Positions 61,601 through 64,000 of a stretch of 64,000 bases of DNA are shown here, piece after piece (the stretch's first letter is position 1; every line of letters begins with the position of its first letter). A program made the position numbers and the translations under genes. Under the pieces are notes generated by a model that did not search any database, was not told the DNA's origin, and worked only from the letters and a program-made list of their open reading frames with translations. Source of the stretch: Aselliscus stoliczkanus (taxonomy: Eukaryota > Chordata > Mammalia > Chiroptera > Hipposideridae); assembly GCA_033961575.1 (NCBI GenBank), contig CM066728.1:180721678-180785677 (forward strand), given 5' to 3'.

Positions 61601-63532
61601 GAATTAGAAAGTGGATTAAAAAAGAATTCCGGGACCTTTAAAGTTAATTTTCATTTAAATGGTTTTAAAATGTTTTATTATAATTATAAAATATGACTTT
61701 AATTAAAATTTAGAAAATTCATTAAAAGAAAAAGACAATAGAGAGTCCTACTGGCAAATGACAACTTTGATGTTTTTCCTAAGAAGTTTTTGCCCCCTCT
61801 GTGTATGACTGTTGTTTTAATATATTTATAATCATAAATAATTGGAAAAATACACTTAGATACTTTGAGTACTACCTTTTGTATTTTAAAATTACTTTTA
61901 AAGCATTTAAAACTGACCCTACACTGGCTTCATAATAGTATTTTTAATAGCTACATAGTATTTTGCTAATGGAATTAGTCTCATTTCCCATGCCTTCAGG
62001 TATTTAGATTTTTTGGTGTATTTTATAGTACTCTATCAATTTGTTGAAGTATGACTGTAGGCCCCACAAACATAGAAGTTCTTTCTGTGAAAATTATGCA
62101 GTAATTTTTTTACTCAAATCTGAGCAGTCTTTTAGGCTCTGTGGCCCAAGACAGCTTGTGTTGTCATCCATGTCTTGGGACTTGCGGCGGTGGGGGGTAG
62201 ATTCTGGATCCTACCAGTGGCTTCTATGGACATGCTATAAGATACTGCCCTAAAAAGTCTCACCTTGGGAAAGTGTCCCATTGGCCTACTCTTATGATCA
62301 TCTATCAGGCATATCCCCATCCTGGAGCCATAGTATGACTATATTTTATTTTAAGTATGGTCTAACATATTCTCTGCCAAACAGGCAGTAAGTCTTTAAT
62401 GTAGTGGTTCTGATCCTTCTCCCTACACCCAAAGAGGGTGGAGGGCATGTGTGTGAAGGTGATTCTGATCATCCACAGAACTTCACTGAGAATAAGGGCC
62501 GGGGTCTAACATGTTTCCATTGATCCATCTCTAGACACTTGCTGCTAGGATTTCCACCACTTGTTTGTGTCAGGGAGTTTGGACTCATTTTTAATGGTCA
62601 TGGGTCCATAATACCATTGGTTGCTCCAGACATATGCTGTCTTAGGTCATGATGATAACAAACAGTTAATGCTGATGAGGAAAATAGTTATTTAGCTCAA
62701 GGAGATACATGTACACTAGGTTATATATTGAAGGGCTTATTAGTCACAAACAATAACAGTGTAACTTTGGCTTACCTACATTCCTTTGCACTATTATATT
62801 TTAAATAACATCTCAATATATGTATATTAGTATTCTAAAATACAATATATAATAAGTTACCTAGAGACATTACCCAGAACTTCCTTATTTTAGATTGATC
62901 CCTGAGGGACCCATGACTGAAAAGAAAAGCTGTGGACTTGTGGTACATGTTCAAATACAGTTTAGTAGTTATTTGTGCTTGCTCCACTGAGCCCATGAAC
63001 CTAACATCATTACAGAATCAGTTTTGTGTGTGTGTGTTTTTTTTTTTACCTTTTAATTAAACATTTAATGAAAAAATCATTTTCATGTAGAAAAGTGCAC
63101 AAGCCATAAACAGATTTTTACAAAGGGAACACACCTATGTAATCAACACTCAGATTAAGAAAAAAAAAAATCACTGGCATCCCTGAAGTCAGTTTTTGTT
63201 TTAATTCTACAGTATTTCCCATTCACTTGTTGCAGGATAACATTTTTAAAAACATTTTTTAAAAACCCTTTCCACAGCCCTTATTAATGATTTTCTTCCA
63301 GTAATTCTGCAGGCTTGATGGAAATTTTTAGCCCCTTGAAGGTTAGTCAAGTGAGAAAAAGCCAAGTTCTGTTCTGACACCTTTTGCTCTAACTGACCTT
63401 TGCAAATGCATCTCCACCAAATGCAACGAATAGTACACTTTATTTTTTGTCCCCTTAGCCACCCTGCTGACCTTGAGAGTTCTCCCGGAGTTTAAGAAGA
63501 AAGCCATATGGACCAGAGCATATGGTTGGTGA
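10414..63532 (+). CDS. FOCAD: FOCAD (focadhesin), C-terminal part, 16 exons
   Basis: Focadhesin is a large helical-repeat protein. It is known from focal adhesions, where it associates with vinculin, and from its requirement for stability of the cytoplasmic SKI RNA-surveillance complex. The window encodes its C-terminal part: 16 exons join into 665 complete codons plus a TGA, against about 1800 residues for the human protein. Recognisable stretches include [17 protein letters not shown] (exon 2), [17 protein letters not shown] (exon 8), [14 protein letters not shown] (exon 10), [20 protein letters not shown] (exon 14) and [12 protein letters not shown] at the stop. This is the region of the Pfam Focadhesin (formerly DUF3028) domain. 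All junction phases agree and I see no frameshift or premature stop, so the gene looks intact. Introns are GT-AG except after exon 7 (GC-AG). The span listed includes introns, and exon entries follow. The 5' exons are not in the window. Identity rests on recognition of the protein sequence, not on a search. Confidence 0.95.
10562..12410 (+). other. FOCAD intron between window exons 1 and 2
   Basis: GTAGGT...CTCAG intron. It contains a T tract near 10958, moderately CpG-containing sequence around 11080-11250 and a MIR remnant near 12105-12290. Nothing else is recognised. Confidence 0.75.
12105..12290 (+). repeat. MIR ancient SINE remnant
   Basis: CTAGATTTGAATCTCACCTC, then TTGCTAGCTATATG and CCTCAAAATCCTTATCTATA, follow the MIR consensus order in the plus orientation. 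Confidence 0.7.
12411..12530 (+). CDS. FOCAD: FOCAD window exon 2 (40 codons)
   Basis: The acceptor is TTTTCTTCTCAG and the exon starts in phase 0 with [10 protein letters not shown]. It ends ...LLVENNQQ. The donor is CAG|GTTGGA at 12531, which departs from GTRAGT at positions +3 and +5 and is the weakest GT donor in this gene segment. The next exon continues in frame with [10 protein letters not shown], so the junction is supported. Confidence 0.93.
12531..14004 (+). other. FOCAD intron between window exons 2 and 3
   Basis: It starts with the weak GTTGGA donor. The middle is an L1 3' fragment (12985-13400). The remainder is A/T-rich unique sequence with a T tract at 13453. Confidence 0.75.
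12985..13400 (+). mobile_element. Old L1 3' UTR fragment
   Basis: ATTATGCTAAGTGAAATA, TGGTGGTTGCCAGG, AACCGCACAGTTAAAAATGG and TTTTACCATAATTTTAAAAA occur in the order of an older (L1MA/MB-like) 3' UTR. It is more diverged than the elements at 2136 and 5188. Confidence 0.75.
14005..14127 (+). CDS. FOCAD: FOCAD window exon 3 (41 codons)
   Basis: The exon is bounded by the acceptor TTTATACCAG and the donor GAG|GTAGCA. It encodes [20 protein letters not shown] and then [21 protein letters not shown], and both ends are phase 0. The GHGKAEDLG turn followed by the hydrophobic [12 protein letters not shown] helix looks like one HEAT/ARM-type helical pair. That is an inference from composition only. 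Confidence 0.93.
14128..14603 (+). other. FOCAD intron between window exons 3 and 4
   Basis: A 476-bp A/T-rich intron with GTAGCA donor and TTTTCAG acceptor. No repeat is recognised. Confidence 0.75.
14604..14681 (+). CDS. FOCAD: FOCAD window exon 4 (26 codons)
   Basis: The acceptor is TTTGTTTTCAG and the donor is CAG|GTAAAA. The exon reads [20 protein letters not shown] and then EGNVMQ, phase 0 at both ends. It follows a 476-bp A/T-rich intron. Short in-phase exons of this kind are typical of the 3' part of the gene. Confidence 0.92.
14682..15374 (+). other. FOCAD intron between window exons 4 and 5
   Basis: A 693-bp intron. The stretch around 15150-15240 (TTATTAAGTGACTGCTACAC ... GGAGCTCATAGC) resembles an L2/MIR-class ancient repeat. 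The rest is unique. Confidence 0.7.
15375..15446 (+). CDS. FOCAD: FOCAD window exon 5 (24 codons)
   Basis: The acceptor is TTTTTCTTTCAG and the donor is CAG|GTGAGA, a strong match to consensus. The exon encodes [20 protein letters not shown] and then TLTQ, phase 0 at both ends. It is the shortest exon in the window, and its removal alone would keep the frame. Confidence 0.91.
15447..16786 (+). other. FOCAD intron between window exons 5 and 6
   Basis: It contains weak L1-like sequence near 15900-16140 and a short (TTCA)n run. Otherwise it is A/T-rich unique sequence. Confidence 0.7.
16550..16588 (+). repeat. (ATTC)n microsatellite
   Basis: About six ATTC units follow a short TTGA run. Confidence 0.8.
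16787..16889 (+). CDS. FOCAD: FOCAD window exon 6 (34 codons plus 1 nt)
   Basis: The acceptor is TTCATCCATAG and the donor is CTG|GTAAGA. The exon encodes [20 protein letters not shown] and then [14 protein letters not shown]. It ends with the first base of a valine codon that is completed by exon 7. The [14 protein letters not shown] stretch is a distinctive part of the protein. Confidence 0.94.
16890..18726 (+). other. FOCAD intron between window exons 6 and 7
   Basis: It begins with a MIR remnant in minus orientation (about 16915-17095; CATTATACCTCAGAGGAAAT-like core and CAAAGCCCATGCTCTTTTCA). The remaining 1.6 kb shows no repeat I can name and no exon. Confidence 0.7.
18727..18807 (+). 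CDS. FOCAD: FOCAD window exon 7, followed by a GC donor
   Basis: The acceptor is TGTCTCCACAG. The exon completes V and then reads [20 protein letters not shown] and ITGGKT, ending with the first base of a glycine codon. The 3' end must lie before GC at 18808-18809 (CAG|GCAAGT), because exon 8 begins with GT and completes G-P-E-S in frame. The nearest GT, at 18812, would add 4 nt and shift the frame. The other positions of this donor match the consensus perfectly, which is usual for functional GC donors. Confidence 0.93.
18808..18813 (+). promoter_or_regulatory. GC-type 5' splice donor (GCAAGT)
   Basis: CAG|GCAAGT is the standard form of a minor-class GC-AG U2 intron, and reading-frame continuity between exons 7 and 8 requires it. 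The GT at 18812-18813 is the only nearby alternative and would frameshift. Confidence 0.88.
18868..18925 (+). repeat. 29-bp perfect tandem duplication
   Basis: The unit GCTTCTGTAGAACTAAACAA + CCCAGATCT occurs twice in a row (18868-18896 and 18897-18925) without a mismatch. It begins 60 nt downstream of the GC donor. The identity suggests a recent event or an assembly artefact. Confidence 0.9.
19935..20013. mobile_element. Mariner-type MITE, copy 2
   Basis: A 79-bp element with ends TTGGGTTGTCAGAATAGTCA and ...TCTGACAACCCAA. It is flanked by TA on both sides (19933-19934 and 20014-20015), the mariner/Tc1 target. Read in reverse, copy 1 aligns along its whole length, including GCATTTTTGCAACGAAA. 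Confidence 0.88.
22940..23160 (+). repeat. MIR ancient SINE remnant
   Basis: CCACTTGGCGGCTATGTAAC, AAGTCTCTAAGCCTCAATTG and TGTGAGGATTATGAG follow the MIR consensus. Confidence 0.75.
23385..25150 (-). mobile_element. Ancient L1 3' region, interrupted
   Basis: TTTCAAACTTACAAAAAAAG, CTTTCACCCAGAGATCTTAT, TTGGCTCTTGTGTCATTTTG and GGCTCATCTTGTATTGTCC are characteristic of old mammalian L1 3' regions in this orientation. A short SINE at 24240 splits it. The ends are approximate. Confidence 0.65.
24240..24371 (-). mobile_element. tRNA-derived SINE, short type, older copy
   Basis: Minus-strand copy with GAGGGCAGTGTCACTGG-like start (AAGGGCAGTG) and GGCCCA at the head end. The flanks AGTAAGAGCCTCT and AATAGGAGCCTCT are a diverged duplication. 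It is more mutated than its relatives. Confidence 0.85.
25395..25515 (+). repeat. L2 3'-end remnant
   Basis: TTAGACTGTAATTTCCTCAA, GGGCAGGAAGAACATCTGTG and a GCATGTAATGG...TATTTGTTGA ending match the L2 3' terminus in order. Confidence 0.7.
26920..27045 (+). repeat. L2 3'-end remnant
   Basis: ACTAGAACATCAGCTCCATG, ACAATGCCTGGTACCTAATA and TTGTTGAATGAATGAATGA match the L2 3' terminus. Confidence 0.75.
27955..29165 (-). mobile_element. Old L1, 3' end and part of ORF2
   Basis: ATGTAAAGTTTATCATTTTA, GCAACCATCACTATTTAG and the following segments are the 3' UTR of an old L1 in minus orientation. They run into the ORF2 C-terminal region near 28900-29160. The element resumes beyond 30590 after an inserted plus-strand L1. 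Confidence 0.75.
28661..28716 (+). repeat. (TTA)n microsatellite
   Basis: About 18 TTA/CTA units sit inside the old L1. Confidence 0.85.
29166..30590 (+). mobile_element. Internally deleted L1 (ORF1 end / endonuclease start joined to 3' UTR)
   Basis: It begins within the ORF1 C-terminal sequence ([36 protein letters not shown] in frame) and continues through the inter-ORF region and the endonuclease part of ORF2. It then jumps at about 29930 to 3' UTR sequence, missing nearly all of the reverse transcriptase. The 3' UTR G-rich segment occurs twice (about 29955-30080 and 30204-30330). It ends TTGTACACCTGAAACTAATT plus A-rich tail. Confidence 0.8.
30591..32250 (-). mobile_element. Old L1 ORF2 (continuation) with nested L1 3' fragment
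   Basis: Minus-strand ORF2 sequence: GGGTTTATTTCTGGCCTCTC, GTAATCAAAACTG-type and RT-region segments through 31450-32100. A separate L1 3' UTR fragment is nested at about 31020-31236 (CACCAAGTCAGTTCTCCTTC). The reading frame is broken many times. Confidence 0.7.
32251..33095 (-). mobile_element. Second old L1 reverse-transcriptase fragment
   Basis: Minus-strand translation gives [40 protein letters not shown] and related RT motifs. They duplicate a region already present at 31400-31750, so this is a different L1 copy in the same orientation. Confidence 0.7.
33133..33452 (+). mobile_element. Tigger1-like DNA transposon remnant
   Basis: GGTTTCCCAGTGCATATAAA, AGTTATGTTTACAGTATGCT and ATTAAGTATGCAATAGCATT, with an end in AGGTATGCCTGTA, follow the Tigger1 (TcMar) consensus. 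The internal transposase part is absent. Confidence 0.8.
33630..34935 (-). mobile_element. Old L1 3' end split by a composite SINE
   Basis: ACATAACATAAAATTCACCA, AACTGAAACTCTAGACC and then, after the SINE, CATTCATCTGTCGATGGACA and [18 protein letters not shown] (minus strand) are a minus-strand L1 3' UTR and ORF2 C terminus. The match stops at about 34935, where the pyrimidine-rich array begins. Confidence 0.75.
33985..34423 (-). mobile_element. Composite tRNA-derived SINE, long type
   Basis: Reverse complement of the 7186 type: T tract, AATTTTATTGGGGAATTGGG tail, TTCAGTCTAGTTGTAGAG, GC-rich body, GAGGGCACAGTGTCACTGGC and a head ending in TGGCCC. The target-site duplication is not convincing. 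A 193-aa open frame across it is a by-product. Confidence 0.85.
34990..37990 (+). repeat. 116-118 bp tandem array with paired acceptor-like modules
   Basis: Twenty-one well-conserved units start with TGACTC at 35241, 35356, 35473, 35589 and so on, every 115-118 bp, to 37573. Degenerate units lie at both ends (about 34996, 35124, 37685, 37797). The + strand is about three-quarters pyrimidine. Each unit has half A (about 41 bp; TGACTCTCCCCACTTCTGC and then TTTCTTCAG) and half B (about 75 bp; TGACTCTGTGG ... CTTCTCCTTTCTGCAG). Each half therefore has CTGAC, an AG-free pyrimidine tract and CAG. Minus-strand open frames of about 75 aa recur every 116 bp in rotating frames because 116 is not a multiple of 3, so the array is not coding. 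Confidence 0.93.
38694..38822 (+). CDS. FOCAD: FOCAD window exon 8
   Basis: The acceptor is CTTTCCATTGCAG and the donor is TTTG|GTGACT. The exon completes G and then encodes [26 protein letters not shown] and [16 protein letters not shown], ending with the first base of another glycine codon. It is separated from exon 7 by 19,886 bp, the longest complete intron in the window. That intron carries the tandem array at about 34990-37990. Confidence 0.95.
39185..40010 (+). mobile_element. Old LTR-type repeat, interrupted by MLT1-like LTR
   Basis: TGCTGCTGTAACAAACTACC at the left and TAACATTTCCACAGGTTCC ... ATTCTGCTTACCACA at the right match the two ends of a common ancient mammalian LTR-like repeat. 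A second LTR sits between them. Exact family naming needs a library search. Confidence 0.6.
39339..39673 (+). mobile_element. MLT1A-like solo LTR (ERVL-MaLR)
   Basis: It opens TGCTATGATCTGAATATTTG and has GGAGGTGGGGCCTTTGGGA, GCCATGTGAGGA, CCAGAACTGTGAGAAA and AAGCCACCCAGTCTGTGGCA. It is about 335 bp with no internal retroviral genes, so it is a solo LTR inserted in an older one. Confidence 0.82.
40912..41027 (+). CDS. FOCAD: FOCAD window exon 9
   Basis: The acceptor is TTCTTCTGTTTCAG and the donor is AGT|GTATGT. The exon completes G and then reads [20 protein letters not shown] followed by [18 protein letters not shown], ending in phase 0. A glutamine/serine turn sits between two hydrophobic segments. 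Confidence 0.94.
42075..42415 (-). mobile_element. Old L1 3' UTR fragment
   Basis: TTCAGTTATAATTTATATTC, CATCCATCACCAAGAATAC, ATCATCCCAAAAATTCC and TCTGGCTTATTTCACTT follow the old minus-strand L1 3' UTR order. Confidence 0.72.
42921..43019 (-). mobile_element. tRNA-derived SINE, short type, young
   Basis: Complete minus-strand copy between perfect 17-bp duplications, TGTCTCTCAGAATTTTT, at 42904-42920 and 43020-43036. Confidence 0.93.
43641..43901 (+). CDS. FOCAD: FOCAD window exon 10 (87 codons)
   Basis: This is the longest exon in the window. The acceptor is CTTTTGCTTCCAG and the donor is CGG|GTGAGG, phase 0 at both ends. It encodes [20 protein letters not shown], a long hydrophobic-helix region around [15 protein letters not shown], a Cys/Pro-rich turn ([13 protein letters not shown]) and LLPNKIR. 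The initial ATG is an internal methionine, not a start, because the frame is continuous with exon 9. Confidence 0.95.
44389..44516 (-). mobile_element. tRNA-derived SINE, short type (left half of inverted pair)
   Basis: Minus-strand copy flanked by AAGGATAGATGG (44377-44388 and 44517-44528). It carries the single-base deletion GGGACCGAAC, shared with the copies at 44585 and 54730, which marks a subfamily. Confidence 0.92.
44585..44706 (+). mobile_element. tRNA-derived SINE, short type (right half of inverted pair)
   Basis: Plus-strand copy, GGGCCGGCCGAGTTGCGCGG at its head, with a (CAAAA)n tail. Perfect 15-bp duplications AAAATTAAAGTCTCG lie at 44570-44584 and 44707-44721. It is separated from its inverted partner by 68 nt. 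Confidence 0.93.
44823..44912 (+). CDS. FOCAD: FOCAD window exon 11 (30 codons)
   Basis: The acceptor is TTTTTTCTTTACCAG and the donor is GAG|GTAATA. The exon encodes [20 protein letters not shown] and then [10 protein letters not shown] in phase 0. Its acceptor lies only about 116 nt downstream of an inverted SINE pair (44389-44706), which could fold in the pre-mRNA. Skipping of this exon would keep the reading frame. Confidence 0.94.
45668..45864 (+). mobile_element. MER5-like hAT-Charlie MITE remnant
   Basis: ATGATTCTCAAAATGTGGTC, TCTGGACCAGCAGCATCA, GACCTACTCAATCAGAACCT and a TATAACCACTG end match the non-autonomous MER5 group of hAT elements. Confidence 0.75.
45930..46310 (+). repeat. 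MIR remnant split by a young SINE
   Basis: AGGGTTTGAACTACAGCTC, TAGCAATGTGACCTTGG, CATAACCTCTCCCTGCTTCA and GAGATAATAGCACCTACCTC are a MIR in plus orientation. The SINE at 46024-46158 interrupts it. Confidence 0.8.
46024..46158 (-). mobile_element. tRNA-derived SINE, short type, with (TTTG)n tail
   Basis: Minus-strand copy flanked by perfect CCTTGGTTACCTTT duplications (46010-46023 and 46159-46172). Its tail is a run of about ten TTTG units. Confidence 0.93.
46560..46706 (+). repeat. MIR remnant, left part
   Basis: CTATTCTGCCACCTATGACT, TGTGTGACCTTAAGCAGG and TTCAGTCTCTTAATCTGCAA form a MIR whose 3' part (GCTTAGAATGGTGCCTGACA) resumes at 47994-48065, after the inserted hAT element. Confidence 0.78.
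46707..47993 (+). mobile_element. hAT-type DNA transposon remnant, about 1.3 kb
   Basis: The left end is CAGTGGTCCTCAAGC and the right end is TTGTGAACTGCC, decayed hAT inverted repeats. Inside, ATTATTGAGGACTCCAAAGA and GCAAATCTCTTTAATGTCTG match a known non-autonomous hAT-like family. It sits within a MIR and has diverged 8-bp flanks (AGCTAATA, AATTAATA). A 138-codon plus-strand open frame (47044-47460) lies inside but shows no transposase motif that I recognise. Confidence 0.72.
48346..48523 (+). CDS. FOCAD: FOCAD window exon 12
   Basis: The acceptor is TTTGCTTTTTTGCAG and the donor is ACAG|GTGAGG. The exon encodes [20 protein letters not shown], then [20 protein letters not shown] and [19 protein letters not shown]. 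It ends with the first base of a glycine codon that exon 13 completes. Confidence 0.95.
48524..50202 (+). other. FOCAD intron between window exons 12 and 13
   Basis: GTGAGG donor and GTTTCAG acceptor. It holds one SINE at 49430-49547. No other feature is recognised in the remaining 1.5 kb. Confidence 0.75.
49430..49547 (+). mobile_element. tRNA-derived SINE, short type, with (AAAT)n tail
   Basis: Plus-strand copy: GGGACGGTCGAGTGGCGCGG, GGCCCCGGTTCAGATCCCAC and TGACACTGCCCTC, then AAATAAATAAAT. The target-site duplication is weak (AGTTCCC/AATTCCC). Confidence 0.88.
50203..50300 (+). CDS. FOCAD: FOCAD window exon 13
   Basis: The acceptor is TTTTTGTTTCAG and the donor is GAG|GTACAA. The exon completes G and reads [20 protein letters not shown] followed by [12 protein letters not shown], ending in phase 0. 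Reading past 50300 soon meets stops, so the exon does not extend. Confidence 0.94.
50301..51978 (+). other. FOCAD intron between window exons 13 and 14
   Basis: It contains a small L1 3' terminus (minus, about 50866-50945; TTAGCTTCAGGTGTACAGCA) and the third-type SINE at 51216. A hAT-like end, GGTTAACAACCACTGG, lies near 50780. The remainder is unassigned. Confidence 0.7.
51216..51372 (+). mobile_element. tRNA-derived SINE, third 3' architecture
   Basis: The head GGGCCGGCCGAGTGGCTCAG is shared with the other SINEs. The body is different: GAGCTGAGCTCTGAGCAACA, GCTGTTCGAGGCCAGCC and GCCAACAGGTGGCAAGGATG, then an A tail. It lacks the CACATATGAGGGCC module. Flanking duplications are unclear. Confidence 0.85.
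51979..52230 (+). CDS. FOCAD: FOCAD window exon 14 (84 codons)
   Basis: The acceptor is TTTCCATTGTAG and the donor is AAG|GTAAAG, phase 0 at both ends. The exon begins [20 protein letters not shown] and includes [15 protein letters not shown], a Gly/Pro-rich loop and [20 protein letters not shown], ending [10 protein letters not shown]. It is strongly hydrophobic, but I see no clear single membrane segment rather than buried helices. Confidence 0.95.
54590..58480 (-). pseudogene. L1 ORF2 remnant (endonuclease, reverse transcriptase)
   Basis: Pieces in at least three frames make up ORF2. The endonuclease part has [17 protein letters not shown] and [16 protein letters not shown]. The RT part has the palm motifs [30 protein letters not shown] and LYADDMILY, the catalytic YADD being intact. 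The C-terminal part has the zinc-knuckle-like [18 protein letters not shown]. Frame changes near 55990, 56900 and 57850 break it, and a SINE at 54730 interrupts the last part. Function is lost. Confidence 0.88.
54730..54845 (-). mobile_element. tRNA-derived SINE nested in the L1
   Basis: Minus-strand copy flanked by perfect 18-bp duplications AATGTACCACAGTTTCTT (54712-54729 and 54846-54863). It is younger than the L1. It belongs to the GGGACCGAAC subfamily. Confidence 0.94.
58573..59446 (-). pseudogene. L1 ORF1 remnant (RNA-binding protein)
   Basis: The N-terminal part (59108-59446) is a coiled coil ([36 protein letters not shown]). The C-terminal part (58573-59079) has the RRM/CTD sequence [20 protein letters not shown] and RRVARRW-like [10 protein letters not shown], ending [13 protein letters not shown] frameshift in an A-rich stretch near 59100 separates them. 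The intact protein would coat L1 RNA as a trimer. Confidence 0.88.
59460..61100 (-). promoter_or_regulatory. L1 5' UTR with tandem units of about 112 bp
   Basis: GC- and CpG-rich. Three consecutive units start at 60134, 60246 and 60357 (spacing 112 and 111), each containing GCATTTCCCTGGC, CAGCA and GGTGGGAATCC-like motifs; a partial unit lies before 60134. Repeated 5' UTR units act as promoters in some rodent L1s. Whether they do so here is inference. Confidence 0.75.
61083..61090 (-). promoter_or_regulatory. YY1-like motif at the L1 5' end
   Basis: The minus strand reads AAGATGGC about ten bases from the L1 5' terminus, followed by AGAATAG. Human L1 has a YY1 site at the same place that sets the start of transcription. 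Confidence 0.6.
61377..61452 (+). CDS. FOCAD: FOCAD window exon 15
   Basis: The acceptor is TTTTCATCCTAG and the donor is AAAG|GTAATT. The exon encodes [20 protein letters not shown] and then RDLLK, ending with the first base of an alanine codon. The 5' end of an antisense full-length L1 lies 276 bp upstream. Confidence 0.94.
61453..63458 (+). other. Last FOCAD intron in the coding region
   Basis: GTAATT donor, CCTTAG acceptor. A short stretch near 63045-63180 (AAGTGCACAAGCCATAAACA, AACACACCTATGTAATCAAC) resembles an old L1 3' UTR. The rest is A/T-rich with no recognised feature. Confidence 0.7.
63459..63532 (+). CDS. FOCAD: FOCAD terminal coding exon and stop
   Basis: The acceptor is GTCCCCTTAG. 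The exon completes A and reads [20 protein letters not shown] and YGW before TGA at 63530-63532. The lysine-rich KKK and WTRAYGW ending is the recognisable C terminus of focadhesin. The exon continues into the 3' UTR. Confidence 0.95.
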
Positions 63533-64000
63533 CCAGTTTTGCAGTAGCCAGCCACATTCTCAACTGGAAGAGGAAAACCATACAAATAGAAGAAATTTTT
63601 TTAGAATTCGTATCTGGGATCACTGAAACGTGAATCCAAGAGTTAAGGGTCGTGAAAGGGTGGCCACATAACTGACAGCCTGAACCGTGCATGCTAGGAC
63701 AGGGGGCGTTGCTTCAGTACCCAGGCCAGTGGAGACTGAAACAAGAACTTGAACTTTCTTTTGTTTGGCTAGAGTTCAATCTGAATATTTTCTTTTTGAA
63801 AACTGACTATATGATCTCCTCCCCACTAAATATGAGTAAAATAATCTTGTGAATTTTATGCATGTGACTTTTGTTTTAAGGCACAGGGGAGATTTTGTTA
63901 GCAAAGCCAACTATAGTGGTGACAGTGGCATCATGATCTATTTCCCATGAAGTCTCTAGAGGATATTTATTGACTCAGAGTTAGACATGTTTTCTTATTC
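63533..64000 (+). other. FOCAD: FOCAD 3' UTR (start) and possible downstream flank
   Basis: The sequence follows the stop codon without a splice signal. I find no AATAAA or ATTAAA between the stop and the window edge. An AATAGA variant hexamer lies near 63575. The 3' end of the transcript is therefore either beyond 64000 or uses a variant signal. No other gene is visible here. Confidence 0.6.

Noticed and set aside
63533..64000. Poly(A) signal for FOCAD
   Set aside because: No canonical hexamer is present. AATAGA near 63575 is too weak alone to call.

Overview
The window is mammalian genomic DNA holding the 3' part of one protein-coding gene, FOCAD (focadhesin), on the + strand. I identify the gene from 16 consecutive exons whose conceptual translation reads through without a break: 665 complete codons plus a TGA at 63530-63532. 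Every junction has a matching phase, and all introns are GT-AG except one GC-AG. The product is the C-terminal third or so of the protein, the part covered by the Pfam Focadhesin domain. The upstream exons lie outside the window, and the 3' UTR runs off its right edge.

The organism is a laurasiatherian mammal, most likely a bat. The evidence is a young tRNA-derived SINE beginning GGGCCGGCCGAGTGG, present here in three architectures and often with perfect target-site duplications. There are also about 80-bp mariner-type miniature elements flanked by TA, and an L1 lineage whose 3' end is of the laurasiatherian type. The bat assignment is an inference that I cannot check here, and a perissodactyl-like lineage is the main alternative.

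Layout: 1-10413 is an upstream intron with SINEs, L1 3' ends, an RPL21 processed pseudogene, a long composite SINE and a mariner MITE. 10414-18807 holds seven short exons with compact introns. 18808-38693 is a 19.9-kb intron that starts with a GC donor, is filled with old L1s, and contains a 116-118 bp tandem array (about 34990-37990) close to its 3' end. 38694-52230 holds exons 8-14, with two nested LTRs, a head-to-head SINE pair, a hAT element inside a MIR and several SINEs. 52231-61376 is an intron occupied mainly by a 7-kb full-length but decayed antisense L1 with a repeated 5' UTR. 61377-63532 holds the last two exons.

The most unusual structure is the tandem array. On the sense (pre-mRNA) strand, each unit carries two branch-point / polypyrimidine-tract / CAG modules. 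The 20-kb intron therefore contains about 40 acceptor-like sites not far upstream of the true acceptor. The same intron opens with the only GC donor in the window. No gene other than FOCAD is supported. The remaining open frames are repeat-derived, a pseudogene, or chance.
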